DNA from: Entomortierella parvispora
Taxonomy: Eukaryota > Mortierellomycota > Mortierellomycetes > Mortierellales > Mortierellaceae
Direction: 5' to 3'
Assembly: GCA_963573315.1 (NCBI GenBank)
Contig: OY752140.1
Span: forward strand, 2,170,001 to 2,234,000
Length of the DNA: 64,000 nucleotides
A program made the position numbers and the translations under genes. The notes under the pieces were generated by a model. That model searched no databases. It was not told the origin of the DNA and saw nothing but the letters and a program-made list of their open reading frames with translations. Of the stretch, positions 33,301 through 46,284 are shown one piece after another; the stretch's first letter is position 1; every line of letters starts with the position of its first letter.

Positions 33301-36299
33301 GCGCTCTCGCTGCCCTTGTTTTCTAGCCAAGTCAACAGTATTGGTTAGGTATTCAAGCAGGATTCTAAATATCGAACAGCTACCACTAGGAGGTCCTTAC
33401 GATTCTTGGGTCTTCTGGATCTGGTGGCAATACTTGATCAAGGCCATCGGACCTCCGGCTTTGATAAATTCGCCTGTCCAGCGAATAGAACCATTGCGGA
33501 TCAAAACTCTTAGCTTTTTCAGGACCTGCTCTCGCTCATCCATTGCTCGTTTCTCCTGCTCATTTGCTTCACCGCCGTTTCTATGCATCAACGATGCCAG
33601 ATGTTGTTGAAATGTGGGCATCAACTGCGACTGCTGATGTTGCACCAATAGGTCGATTTGTCCAACGTTGGTCGTGCTCAGATTCTTCCACAGGCCCAGA
33701 GGTTTGGTACCTCCAACCTTCGTATTCCCGTGTCCCGTCGCAATGAGAGATGGCTGAGATTCGATCTGAAGATTCGTAAGTCCTCTCTGGTTCCGAGAAA
33801 CGCGCTCGCGTTTGCCCGCAAACTCTAAAAGCGTGTCCACAAAAAATTGAGGGGGCACAGTCTGGGTCGTCTGAGAGAGCTGCTGACTTGCATCATTCGA
33901 CTGTAACATCGCCATCTTGCGCTCCTTGGACATTGACTCTAACTCTGCTCTGGCCGATGGCGGAAGAGCGAGAGTTTCCTATTCCAGTGATTTGGATAAA
34001 TATTATAAGTATGATATACAAATAAAGGTGCTAAGGATATGTACAGCAAATCTGTCCATGGGTCATGTACCAGCAGCTCCTCAAAGGCAATGTCAATCGC
34101 ATCCTTTCCGTACAAAGCAGTCCGTCCTGCGGGAGCGGCTGGTCCAGTGACATTACCACCTCGTTTCCTCATTGGCCTTGGCGGTTCGCCAATAACCACA
34201 ACATTGGCGGTGCTGTACATTGCATTGGTTGCATCCATCGCCTGCGACTCTGCAATCATTGTCCTCTGCTTGTACTGCTTCTGGGAGTAATCCACATCGA
34301 GCTCGCCGTCTGCACCTCCAGATCTAAATGCCAAACTCTCGTGAATCTGCTTCAGCAACATTGGGTTCCGGAATCCATCTCCTCGCTGCCGCTCCTGATC
34401 CTCTCGACTCTGACCTGGAGGCAAATCTGGCATAGAGTGTCGCCGACTCTTTCCACCGTCCATACTAGAATCTTGAGTATGACGACCCACAGAAGAAGTA
34501 AGGGGTGTAGCATTGTCTCGACGTCTTTGCCGCATGTCTTCTAGTCCTTTCTGCCATTCGATCGGATTAGGGAGTCGCGGACGATTTGGTCCAGAAGCAA
34601 GAGCTAAAATTTGATCCAGCCGAATTGATTCCTCAACGGAATTGGGGTATCCGTCTGGTGTGGCTGTAACGTGAACATGATGAGCGGGCAGCAGTTCCCT
34701 TGAAATATCTCGAACCGGTAGTACGCTGACCCCCTCTCCTCGACTTTTGACAGGGCTTGGCAAAATTAAGTTGGCCAGGCGCTCTTGCTCCTGGGATCGG
34801 CGCCATTGCTGTCGCTGGATCTTTTCCAGTGCGCTCAGAGGCCCTGCAGGTGCTGGTGAGCCAGAGTGGTGAACTGCATCAGAAAAGGCCACGGCAGTTG
34901 GCGTCTGTGTCGCAGACCCTGAGAAGGATCCCGAAGAAGAATCTTCATAAAAATCAAAGAGATCCTCCATTTGCAAACTCCTGTCGCTCAGACTGGCGTC
35001 GCTCTCCTGCAGACTGCTGATGCTGAGGTAAGAGAGGTCCTGACTCATGGCACTGCTAGTTGTTTTCAGCTGCTTTTGTTGAAGCCCCTGATGTGGTGGC
35101 TGAAGTTTGGGCTGTTGGGGGATTGAGGTTGGTGGCAACATGGTCAAGTCTGCGCGTGTGCCTGTGCTCCGCTTGTCCGCAATGTTGGCAGCAGAACCCC
35201 CTTGGCTATCCTGTGTCCCCTGTGTTTGCATCCTCTCGAAATCCTCCGCATCTCCCCTGCGCCTTCTTGCGCTGTTGTCTTGCTTGTTGTCTTGCTTTTT
35301 GTCTTGCATGTTGTCGACATTACGAACACCAATACCATCATGCATGTCCGTGTGACCCACAGCTGCAGGTCGAAAGCTATCTGCTCCAAATTTCGGGTCA
35401 ATACGCGTGGCGCCTGAAGATGACTCCGCCCTCATTGTCGTCGTCTCTGCTACTAGTCTTGTTCTAGACGCCGGTTCCATTGAGGTCGTCATTACTGCTG
35501 GTAGCTTGCCGGCGCAGGGTTGTCCTAAAGTCGGGAGGACCTTGTAGTCGTCTTCGGTGCAGACTCCATTCTGACGAACCACAATTCCTCTCCAAAACGT
35601 TTCTTTGCTAGGGGTGGGTGGTCCTGGTAATGACCTGTCAGCACTAAGATGTTGCTGCTGTTGCTGTTGTTGAGGGTGTTGTGGTGGCTGGATTCTTGTG
35701 GGGCCGACAAAGGAGCTAGGAGAAGGAGAGGTATGGTTTGCGTTTCGGGATAGCATGTTGAACAGATCGATTTTGGCCAATAGCTTTCCCTTGCCTTTCT
35801 CTTTGGGTTCTCCTCCTGATGCGTTGTTACGGTTGCGTGGCGGCGGCGGCGGTGTCATTATTATGCTGTTGATGCCACTACTATTACTGTTGCTGTTGGT
35901 GCTGTTACTATGGCTGTGACCACTGCCTGAGCCAAGGGTTGGGGTCCAGTCTTCTAGAAAGATACCCGAGCCTCGTTTCTTTTTAAGATCAGGCGACGTT
36001 GCACCCAAGCGTGAAAAGAGGGGGGAGGGTGAGCTGGGATGGGAAGGCGGGTCCTTAGGAGTGGAAGCACTGGAAAGTCTTCTGGCAGCCTTGACAATAT
36101 GGTCGCCTAGATTGGAGAGATGAGAGCGAGTTTTGACGGGAGGTGGGGGAGTATGGTGGTAATGATTATGTTTGTTGGAGGACGGAGAAGGCGGGGGAAG
36201 CGTCGAGGACAGGCGATGCGTGGGAGGGACGGGAGAGAATGGTCGAGGGTTGTTGTTGTTGTCTTGGTGTAGAAACGAGGACGGTTCTGGATCACTCAT
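30368..36299 (-). CDS. Formin-type GBD/FH3 protein lacking an FH2 domain
   Basis: Six exons: 36299-34071, 33978-33401, 33364-33253, 33163-32408, 32319-32209 and 32122-30368, giving 1,846 residues. Residues 1-740 are low-complexity Pro/Ser/Gln/Asn-rich sequence. From about 735 a Rho-GTPase-binding/FH3 region begins (IAFEELLETLALPPSARAEL, then MSKERKMAML). It continues through helical armadillo-like blocks such as VLKKLRVLIRNGSIRWTGEF, LHQVLQCIKAIVPLE, ILAAILAREPELRDQ and HLELVSKLMFDMHI, to about residue 1270. The remaining 580 residues are Ser/Pro-rich with a charged end. I find no Pro-rich FH1 next to an FH2 actin-nucleating domain. A Rho-responsive scaffold for polarity or the cytoskeleton is the likeliest role, by inference from the GBD/FH3 part. 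Confidence 0.8.
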
Positions 36300-39200
36300 G
36301 GTTGAGATACAGATGTGTGTCGATCTGTCCGTGCTGCCTTCCTGTGTGTCTGTTGCCAGCAGGGAGAAGCAAGCAAAATACGAATGAGAATGGGCGGATG
36401 CAGCAAATGCTGTTCTTCAGCAAGAGCAATGCGCGAGGCGATCGGAAGAGCGAGTGTAGGAGAGTGAGAGAGAGTGAAGTGTATGTGTAAGTTGTGAGAG
36501 TGGAGAAGGAAAACAGTTGAGGAGACTGCCAGGAGTGGAAGACAAGAGAGGTGAAGAAAAGAAAGGGGAAGGAGGGAAGGGAGGAAGAAGAATCCGCCTT
36601 GCAGGAGAGCCAGGGCAGCACAGAGAGGCAGGGCTGCCCGTGTGCCTGATTTTGTATTCTTTTTCTCGAGCATCCTCCTCGGGACATGCAGCTCCGATCT
36701 ACAAGGAGTGCCTCCTCCCCTCATCGTCACCGTCATCAATGATATTTATAACCGTTTAAGGCTCTCCAGGGAAGCGTTAAGATGTGGGAAGAGGAATGAT
36801 GGCGGACCATAGCTATCATCGTCGGATGATTTGAAAGGTCATTCAAGGTCATGGATGTGTCTGTGTGATCAACAAGGCCAACGTCCGTGAGAGCCAGGGA
36901 TTGGATAGTCAGGCATTGGATAGTCAGGCAGAAGTATGCTGGGAGAGAGACACCGACCGGTGACGATAGTAGACGAAGGCAGCACCCCACCAAGCAGCTG
37001 CTGTCGTGATAGAAGCGCAAAGAAAGACCAGTCAAGCTTGATCCCACTCTCCCTAGTGATCTGGCCCTTTGTTGCTCCGGAGGGACAGGATCGAGACGAA
37101 ATACTGTACCTCGATACCCCGATGATTACTGAGGGCTGTAGGTTGATGGAGGAGACAGGAAGAGACGGTGCAACGGCTGAAGAAGAAAGAAAAGAAAGTG
37201 GGAAGAAAGGAGCAGAGGATACCTGCAAGGGGAACAAATTGGCCCACGGCACTGGCAGGGGTGTCCATGGTCAAGGTTGCACATCCACTCAAACACAAGC
37301 GAAACCCCACACCCACCCACAGACAGCAAAAGACTGCCACATCCATGGGATTTGCTCTTCTCGATCGCCATTGACGTATCTGTGTTTGCCCCATCGCTTT
37401 AAAAAAGGCCAACCCTCACCGTCTAGTGCATCCTCATGATTGTGTTTTCTTCTCCTGGTCGCCTTCTTTACCCCTAAAAATCGAAGGTCATCTGTCTTTT
37501 GTGCGCAGGTTGGGCTCAAAAAAAAAAAAGCGCGTCCAGTGGACAAAAAAGGTACAAACAGTACGCAACAAAGAGAGACGGCACGGAGACATGGGAGCCA
37601 CGTACTGCAGCTTAATAACTTTTATCTTGTTCTTTCTGAACAAGAGGCATGTCATTTAATGGCCCCTTGGTTCCCTTTTGAAATGTTCGTCTTCTGCCGT
37701 TAGTCAGGTGGTTGTGACCAAGGGACGCGTCTTGAGCAGAACGCGACCGGGGCGCGGATTCTCATTTGCTGATTACATCAAGAACAGGAAGCAGCGCTCC
37801 ATCGTCTAAACTTGTGTCAGTCAAGATCAATGCGTGCCCCATCATCATCCTCTAGACAGAGACAGACCTTCTCAACAGAAGTATAATGTCGTCCAATCGC
37901 GGGTTGCGCTGCGCGGTCGAGCACGCCATCCTCTCTTCCCTGAAGGACGTTACAGGGCAAGGGAGGGGGGAGCCGGGCAGGCGACGATGATCTAGGGTCT
38001 GCTATTGCCACCGAACTGACTAGGGCTGTTCCGATGTGAGCCCTGACGCGTAAACAACAATGATTCTCTATGTGCTGCGAGAGCCGCTCCCTGACTCCGT
38101 CCCGCAGTTCCACGTTGGATCGCCATTGCGGGCTCTTCGCTTTGTCCCCCGGTGCAACCATGTGACCGGTGTTCACTCGGATGGACGGCAAGACGTGCAT
38201 CAACGAGTGGAGGGATATGGGCGAGCTGTGCATGTCCTGGAGACACAAGTGAGGAAAGGCGGCCTTTGGCGCCCATCAGCAATGGTTTTCGGCATGCTGG
38301 AAGGCGCTGGTTATTTTTACCGTTGCTCTGACGGACTCTGACCGCAATAAAGCGCTTTCTTGGCCCAGCAGTCAATGGTGACACAACAGAAGGGTTAGCG
38401 TCTTCGATTTTTTGCTCTCTTTCGATCCACGATGGTAGACACTGCATGCTGAAGAGAAACCTTGCCGGATTCAGCTCGTGCCGCATCCCCAGCGGATAGA
38501 AGGACAAGATGGAAGGACAGGCTGGAAGCAAGGTGGGAAGCACGCAAGCTCGCAAGCAGCAAAGCAATCGAGTCCGCCGCAGGGGAGGACACGACAGACA
38601 GACAGGGAACAGAAGACAGCTTGCCTGCTCCTCCCTTTCCTTGCTTTCATTTCGCCCTGTTCATTCCATCCCACCATCGTCGACCGTGTTCCTCTTCATT
38701 GCCCCTCCCAACATCGTTGCATCCTCCCCTGAGCCCATGCACCTCATCTCTCCTGCCTAAAACAGGAGCGAGACTCATTCGAGGTACAAGCAAGTCCCGT
38801 CATTCTTCCCCCTAATCCTTCTCTATACAGTGCTTGCATCATCTCCACAGCATCGCATTCGCCTTTTCCCGTCTTTTCAGCGCAGGTGCAAGAGAGGACT
38901 CAAATCCACCTCACCCCCCCTTCCACCCCCCCCGAACGGGCAAATTGCTGGTCCAGAGGGGTGAGAACGGCGATCGAATTCTTGTCATCTTTGGCCACAT
39001 CTCTGTCCTTGGGTCAGGGACCAGATCCTCAATCGAACTATCTGTCTGCCTGCCCTACATCTCTCCTGATATGATGGTTGTCCCTGTCGGTCGGGCGAAT
39101 GCATCATCTCAAACCCTTGCCGGCAAAGGGGAGCAAAAAAACGAAAAGCGAGGGACACCCAAAGTGCCAATTCCTTGCCTTCCGTGCGTGCCTTCACCCT

Positions 39201-39606
39201 TTTCTGGACCGGCATCCATAGTGTGGTGCATGGCCACAGCTCGTAGTCCATTCGCGCTCTCTCCTATCTACCGACCTACCTACCTTTTGGCAAAACGATA
39301 TGGTAGTCGGCCCGCCCCCTTCCCCAGTGAGGATCACCAAGGCCGGCACGTTCTCCACTCTCATGCCTGTCTCTTTTTCTCTTTTCGTACTGCCTCTCTC
39401 TCTCCTCTCATAGCAACGGCCTCGTTATCGATCGTCCCAGCCTTTCTCCCAGTCGCGTCTGTGAAATGGTCCGCGTGTGACAAACGAAATTTGGATTTTC
39501 TTTTTTTTTCTTCTTCGCTCTTTTTGGCGTTCATTTCGTTTCTTGTCGTCTTCTCGCCCACGATACCCTCGACCCTCTCCTCCTCCCTCTCTCCACTTCA
39601 TTCAAC
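36300..39606. other. 3.3-kb gene-free region between divergent genes
   Basis: It lies between the start codons of the GBD/FH3 gene (-) and the Gln-rich gene (+). It contains C/T-rich tracts near the plus-strand gene (about 39370-39600) and G/A-rich tracts near the minus-strand gene (about 36460-36600), as expected for two leaders. No ORF here shows a domain or coding-like composition, and no tRNA was recognised. It may hold long 5' UTRs, leader introns or an unrecognised non-coding RNA. Confidence 0.5.
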
Positions 39607-42389
39607 ATGACCACAGCTGTGCCAGCTGCCCCTCGAGAGAGTGGCCGACCTTCCTCCTTCAGTCCTGATAGCGACCCTATCCGATACAGGAGTCAACAGT
39701 CGGAGGAGCAGGTTCTCGATTATATCCCCCCACCACCATCACAGCCGCCGACTCTAGCCAATTCTCTCAATCGTTCGAGAAGGACCCAAAAGATGGGTGG
39801 TTACTTGTCAAAACTGCCGCCACCGTCTTCCTCTGACGAGTCTTCTGCCAGCTTCGGTAGCAACACCATCAGCAGAACTAGCAGCAGCTCGTCAGTCAAT
39901 GACCTCCCGCCCTCCCAGCCAGTCTACATTCTCACAGGTGACTAAAATAGCTCGAATCCCACAAAAAGGTTCAAACCTGAACACACAAAAAGTTGAAGGC
40001 CATGAGCTGACAGACCTGTCTTGAATGATCATGCAGACAACCCAGTGCCAAAGTCGAAACCAAAGACCACCAAGGGGTTCCGGTCCAAGTTGTCCAAGCA
40101 ATACACGCCCTCAGACGATGAGAGCGATGAAGAACCACTTGGAGTCAAGATTCTTGCCTTTCCTGCACCTCCACCCTCACCTACCGCCCCAATGTCGCCA
40201 CCTTTGACTCCAATGTCCCCAGCGTTATCGACAATGTTCATGTCTGGTCGGGCTGTGGAACTGAACAATGATTATGGTTCCGTCAGCAGAAGCGATAGTA
40301 ATTTTGGCCGGGGAGCCCGTACCGAGGGTCTACGAGGTAAGAACCGGCGCGTTACTGCTTCTTCTCTCTTTCCCTACGTCCCCTTGTCCAGGGCCTAGAT
40401 TGCAACTTGTCCGAGAAGGGGCGGTGCTCATTGTCCCTCCCTCTTTTTTCTTTCTTTCTTGCCTACCTTACTACACTTCTATTTCTGGCAAACGAAAGAC
40501 AAAAAAAAAAAAAAAAAATCGTTCGAAAGGCACATCGTAGACATCCCGTGTTGTTATCTGACACTTTCATTTCCAATTGGCTTTTGAACTCGCCCTGGTG
40601 TAGTTGTCTCGATGAACGATGCGGCCACGCCGAGCCTCGCCGATGACACCGACGCGGATCGCATGGAGGCTGCATCTCTTAGTTCCAAGACAAAGAAGCG
40701 TATGCACGAAAAAACAAACAACACGAAAAAGAAAAAAAAAAAAATCTGCAGATGGTACTAGGAAGCTCCGAGCAATTAGTCCTGATCTCTCATCTCTATC
40801 TTTTTCTCTTTCTCTTTCTCTTTCTATCTCTTTCTCTCTTTCTCTCTTTCTCTCTTTCTTTCTCTCTCCATCTTCTCTCCTGGCGGTCTCCTGCATTAGT
40901 ATCTCTGATGAAGAGGATGTCCAAGCTGTTCAGCAACGGCTCGAAAAAAGCTGCAAGACCTGCATCCACGCCGCCCCTTGCGGCCACGCACATGTCCGGC
41001 ATTGCAAATTTGGGTCCATCTTCATCAACATCATCTCGTCTTTCTTCCACCCCCTCAACCAAGGGGCATCATAAGCCTTCAATGGAAGTCCTTGAGGAGC
41101 CGCCTGGCAGGCAAGTGCTGCAGCCAGACAGTCACCAAGGCTCCTCCTCTGTCGGTCACAGACTTTCAACGACTGGAATGCTGTCTTTGCCTCCTTCTGT
41201 CCTAAGCACCCATCGGGATAGAAACACACGCGATAGTGGGTTTGAAGACACTGAACCTTTCAGGAACACGGGAAGCATCAACAGCAACAACGTCAACCGA
41301 CCTGCGATGAATGGCGCCTCTAAACCAGGAAGGTTTAGTATGTTGATGTCGACAGCTCATTCTCGAGGGAATCAATCTCAACCAGTGATGACCGACCAAG
41401 CTTTGGATCCACGAGTCAGCCCACAAAGACCCTCCATGGGCTCTGATCCTGTGTGGACTGCCGAACAAGCCCACAGATTCCAGCAAGGCCATAGCAGCCA
41501 ACCTCCACAGTCAGGTTTTAATCGCCACCCGTTCTCTGCAGATACGATGCCACCGTCACCTGTAAATCAAAATGAGGCGAATGCTTCTCGCCAGTCTATG
41601 GACCAGCAGCTGCACATGCAGCAGAGAAGTGCCACCGCCCCTGTCACGGCTGCTGCCGATCAGGCTCAGCTCAGGCTTCGACAGCAAAACGGCGATATCT
41701 CCCTACATCCCCACGACACTCAGAGACGAATCAGTACTCCGCTGATGTACTCGGCACCTCCAAGTCAGACACTGGTATCAAGAATCGATCGCGAGAAATC
41801 GACAGTTTGTTTCCAGTCTTCTCCCGTGGATGCCGCGGCCACAACCACAACCATGACCACGACACAGAGTCGTCAACAGCCTAATCCCACAGTTCACAAG
41901 AATCACCAGCAGCAGACACAGCAGCAGACAGTGCTTCAAATTTCACCAAAGATTACGGCTGTTGCCAGCATGCCTGGCCAGGAATTGGGAAGAGAGATAC
42001 AATTAGGTGTTGGTGCCAGGAGGGATTCAAGTGGATCTCAAGAATCAAACACTAGTAGTACTTACACAAGCACGACGACTGCAACGGGCGTTTCTTCAGT
42101 CAGTGGTGTCGGTACCGGCAATGGCAATGGAAACAGCAGCAGCATCAGTATTGCAAAATCGAAAGCCATGGCCAATTACTCACCCGGACTAGCGCTCCAG
42201 AAGCAGGTCAATCTTGCAGTCGATGCCAAGAAACCAGAGCCTCGGTGTCTCTCAGCTGGTATCACATCAAAAATTCAATCATTGGCACAGCAATCGAAAA
42301 CCCAACCGCAGCCCCAACAACAAAACTCCCAGCAACAACAACAACAACAGCAACAACAACAACAACAGCAACAACAGCAACAACAGCAA

Positions 42390-42429
<40 letters not shown>

Positions 42430-43064
42430 TGCAGCAGCAACAGCTGCAGCAGCAACAGCAACAGAAACAGCTACAGCAGCCACAATCCCAGCCTGTTACG
42501 AATCGCCAGCACTCTTCGCCAAAGCGACAATCTACAACAGGTTACTTCACGATGCCGTCGCCTGCTCTGCAGCTTCAACAACACAATCAGCAACTGAAGC
42601 ACCTACAGCTTCAGACATCGCCGATGAATACCCCTCCCCTGAACAGTCCAATGGCCGCCATGCCCCCCTCTTTCCTGAGTTCTTCATCCACAATCCTCTC
42701 CGGCGGTGGGCTCGTGGGGTCTCCTCTCCTGGATCCTTCCTGGGCTCTCCAGCACCAGCAGCAGCAGTTGCAACAGCAGATTGAGCTTCAATTGCAGCAA
42801 CAATACCAACAGAACCAGCACATGCAATTGCAGCTTCAACTGGATCAGCTTCAACATTTACAGCTGCAACAGCATCAGATCTTGGTGCAGCAGCAGCAAA
42901 TCGACAAGGCTCGGGCAGCCTTGATGGCCTCAACGAGCGTGATCGTGACCCAGCAACATAAACAGCAACAAGTGTTCATGATGCCAAACTTCATGTATCC
43001 TACTGCTGCAGCCTCAGCCTCATCAGCGACTGCTGCTGCAGCGACAGAACATCAGGCGCGGTGA
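39607..43064 (+). CDS. Glutamine-rich low-complexity protein of unknown function
   Basis: Four exons, 39607-39937, 40037-40336, 40604-40699 and 40900-43064, give 963 residues. I do not recognise a family. The N-terminal 250 residues are Ser/Pro-rich, with an acidic patch (YTPSDDESDEEPLG) after a basic one (KPKTTKGFRSKLSKQ). Exon 4 opens with a basic amphipathic-looking segment (SLMKRMSKLFSNGSKKAARP). The second half is dominated by Gln: a run of 33 consecutive Gln, then Gln/Leu-rich segments, a Pro/Ser/Met-rich stretch and another Gln-rich region, ending in an Ala/Ser tail. Gln-rich regions occur in transcriptional regulators and condensate-forming proteins, but there is no visible DNA-binding domain. 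Frame continuity across three introns supports it being real. Confidence 0.75.
40796..40879 (+). repeat. CT-rich microsatellite in an intron
   Basis: About 80 bp of TTTCTC/TCTCTT repeats directly upstream of the acceptor at 40898-40899, in the last intron of the Gln-rich gene. It supplies an unusually long polypyrimidine tract. Confidence 0.8.
42330..42428 (+). repeat. CAA/CAG repeat encoding 33 glutamines
   Basis: A 99-bp run of mixed CAA and CAG codons in frame in the Gln-rich protein. The mixed codons make it interrupted rather than pure. A variable length between strains would be expected. Confidence 0.95.
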
Positions 43065-43330
43065 GCCTATCGTTGGGATGGCTTCTACTGTCAACCGAAA
43101 GTATCCCTCTTCTTCAAATGGAGAGAGGAAGAAAGGGAAGGAAAGAAAGAGAGAGGCAGAGTTAAAAAAGAGGTTTGCCCGAAGCAGATCTGTAAACTAA
43201 AAACACACCCAAAGCCCTTTCTCAAAACATCCCATAATAATAATAATATGAAAGAAAGCAGGTTTAATGAAGAGTAAGCTGAATGAAAGAGGGTGAGAGT
43301 AACATGAATGAAGGGGAGGGGAATAATGCT

Positions 43331-46116
43331 TTAGATATAAAACATGTTCATGTGTAGTGAGTGCAGAGGATCCTGTAGCATGACTAGGATATGGTCAAAG
43401 TTGGCATGCCTGGAAAAAGTGTCTCGGCTGTCATAAAAGTCTTCTCCTGAAAAGTCGACCGTAGATGGTGCAATGAGGATTGTCCTCAATAATAAGAAAA
43501 AAAGGAAGGTTAGTGAAATCATACAATAGAAAAACGGGGACTTGACAGGAAGGAATACTGCATGTGGTGACTTTTTACCGTTCATATTCAGTAGGACCTG
43601 TCTTTCGAAAGAGAACAGCCTTGTCACCCCACTGATCTCGGGTGCTCTTCAGTAATGCCCTACCCACTCTTCCATTTGTAGCTCCTTCACTGCTTTCTGC
43701 TTGAGAGACGTTTAGGGCTTTAAGCAGTTCTGGTCGATCCATATCCCGCCAATCCGAAATACGAAGAGTGACCCCTTGAGATTGAGCTGCCCTGGCCCTG
43801 TAGCCGAAAAGGTGATGAGGGGGCATATATGTCTTGTAAAAGACAACATGCGTCGTATATGACATGCCATCGTCCTCATGAAGGCGACCTGCTAGCCGAA
43901 AAGAAAAACAAAAGTCTGGTCAGCTACGGGGTTGAAATCATGTCCTTAATCCGAGAATAAACAACGGAGGCGGATCAAATTCCTTGAAGTTCAAATGCAG
44001 CCAGATCAACGTACCTGCTATTGATGGATCCTGCAAGCATAGCATATGGTCTCGCTGTGCAGAAATTGGCTTGCACTCTTGAAATCCTAGCGCCTGTCGT
44101 TGAGTCACCTCCATCGCAGGAATAAGGCCACCTTGATGAAACACGCCAAATATGATGGCCATGACTCCGTTCGCTACCAGCCAAAGCGGCTATAAAAAGT
44201 TATTATGCAAAAATTGTTAGTACTATGAAAAGAGTTGAGCGATCGGTTATAGACCTTATTCCTTATCTGAATGCCTACCCAAAATTTTCGACCGAGCCTG
44301 GATACCCGTCCAGCGAGTGAGACGACAAGAGGCAAAATAAGTGGTGTCAAAAATCTAGCTTCCTGGTGAGGCATGGCAGAAAGCATGGCAATTCCAAAGA
44401 TTCCAGAGTATGACAGTGCTAACAAACAGTGATAATAATAAAAGAGTATAAGTTACGCCATTTCAAGTCTCATGACACATCCTATATCCGAAAACACAGT
44501 ACCTGTGACCAGTGTAGATTCGCTCTTCCATTGCCCTGCCCTGAGTTTTTGCAATAGTGTGACCGTCGCGACCCAAGCCAAATTTCCAAACAGAACCGGG
44601 AAGTTGAGGAAAAGGTGAAAGAATCGAGGATGCAACCCATGCTTTGCCAAGTTTTTCGAGTTCATGTTGTACTGCAAGTTATTCAACATTGTGAACGTGA
44701 GGGAGCCGCTGAAAGACAAGTTGGTCCAGTTTCGAGGTCCAAGGCTGAAGAGATCCAGTACTGAAAGTAGAGTCCCGTTGGTTTTGTCGAGGATAATCAG
44801 TTTTTGAAAGTAGATCGAGTCAATGACGATAGCAAAAGCGGACGTGAGTCCAAGACCGAGGGCCAACGGTATGCAAGCGAGGATGAATCGGGCCAGTCCT
44901 CGAACACTACCATCCATAAACATCAGTCAACGATAACAGTTAGACAGTCATTACTTTAACAGTGTTTTTGCCAATCTCTGCGAACTCTACTCTTACACTG
45001 GTTCCCTGTCCCTGAAAGTCGCCTTGATATTGAGGTAAAGGAACATGACGCCAAGAGGAAAGCCATATAGTACAAATGTAATCCTGGTAAAGATTCCAAG
45101 TGAAAAGAGAACTCCTAATGTGAATGAAAGGAGTGCCGGTGTTGGCTCTGGAAAGTGCAGCCGTGATGGCAGTAGAGTGGCGTCTGATGACGATGCAGTC
45201 GATGGTGATCCAGATGCTGAGGGAGAGATGCCTTCATGATCTTGAATTATCATCCCGAGGACCACAGCGCTGAGAGCCAAGATCACAGACTCCACTGTGT
45301 TTGAGAATGGATGAGTATGATAAGCAATCGTGACATACGAGGATGCAGTCAGAAGCAGTGCTATCGAGGGAGACCGTTTGATCTGACGTGCCATCCTGAT
45401 GACAGCCCAGTCTAAACATCCATGAAATCGTCGCGATGGTGGTTAGTTTTCAAAGAGCAACACACAGTCTACGGCGCGTGCTTCTATACTTGCCTATAAC
45501 GAGAGACAGGATTAGAAACGCAATCCTTTGCGTCAAGAAGAGTGCCCTAGAAGTGGCGAATCGATCTACAACAGACATTATAAATTAATGTTAATTCGCC
45601 CGGACCAAACCAGCCCTTTATTACATATCCAGTCAGAAAATTTCATGTGCTTTACCAAGATCATTTCCACTCCATGTCTTGTAGATCTGGTATGGGATTC
45701 CCGTCGTGATTGCGCTATTCCATGAAAAAGAAGGATGGTCAGGAAAGCAATTGAGGTTTCAGGAACACCAAAAGAGACTAATGCCGACAAATGAGCGCCC
45801 TGATATAGGCCGTACGGGATAAGAATGGATCGGCAGGGTAACTCGGGCTTGTACTCCCATGGAATGTTAACATCGAGATCAAATACAGATCCTATCGAGA
45901 CAGAGATATCAAGAACATGAGAACCTCCAACCTGATATCGAGAGACGTAGTAGCCGCAAACTAATAGGGCTCTTCCATACCGGCTGTAATTTCTGCAGAC
46001 TGGAAAAACTCGTCAGGGTGAATGTAGCCGGGTGAAATGGCAATGAAGGCACGAAAGGCAAGCAGGAACAAGTAGATGCTCCAAGTCGCCCTGGAAAATG
46101 GCCTGTACTGGGACAT
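43331..46116 (-). CDS. SMP3: GPI mannosyltransferase 4 (Smp3/PIG-Z)
   Basis: Ten exons join in phase to 646 residues: 46116-45981, 45891-45816, 45714-45656, 45565-45494, 45411-44997, 44906-44503, 44418-44279, 44189-44015, 43888-43579 and 43484-43331. The N-terminus reads ISPGYIHPDEFFQSAEI, the HPDE loop of the GT22 family. It is followed by LPCRSILIPAITTGIPYQIY, and later by SAMPHQEARFLTPLILPL and IIFGVFHQGGLIPA, all typical of Smp3. The enzyme adds the fourth, side-branch mannose to the GPI precursor in the ER lumen. Many hydrophobic segments fit a multi-spanning ER protein. One intron (45493-45412) uses a GC-AG donor (AG|GCAAGT), chosen because it alone restores the family motif. The OMA1 stop lies 168 bp downstream. 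Confidence 0.9.
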
Positions 46117-46284
46117 GGCCAGAAACGATGGGGCGTGAGGTTTGCAGCGAGCTGGCAGGGTACGCGGCAAGAATGAAAGGGGGCAAGTCGATGGAGAAGG
46201 GAGTGAAAGATTAAACAATGAAAGTGAGCATGGGCTCGCTCGTGACTACTTTAATAACTTGACATGCAGTTGTGTTTTATTGAC

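Noticed and set aside
38834-39610. 258-codon open frame upstream of the Gln-rich gene
   Set aside because: Composition is C/T-driven Ser/Pro/Phe/Leu, there is no domain, and it runs into the leader just before the start codon at 39607.
42262-42483. Poly-Ala, poly-Val and poly-Leu frames on both strands over the CAG repeat
   Set aside because: They are frame and strand shadows of the Gln-rich exon. The exon is supported by in-phase splicing and a long continuous frame.
45578-45790. Coding continuation of SMP3 exon 2 through the stretch with ETSIAFLTILLFHGIAQ
   Set aside because: It fails to join the GIPYQIYKTW block. Treating 45815-45715 as an intron restores the family motif in phase.
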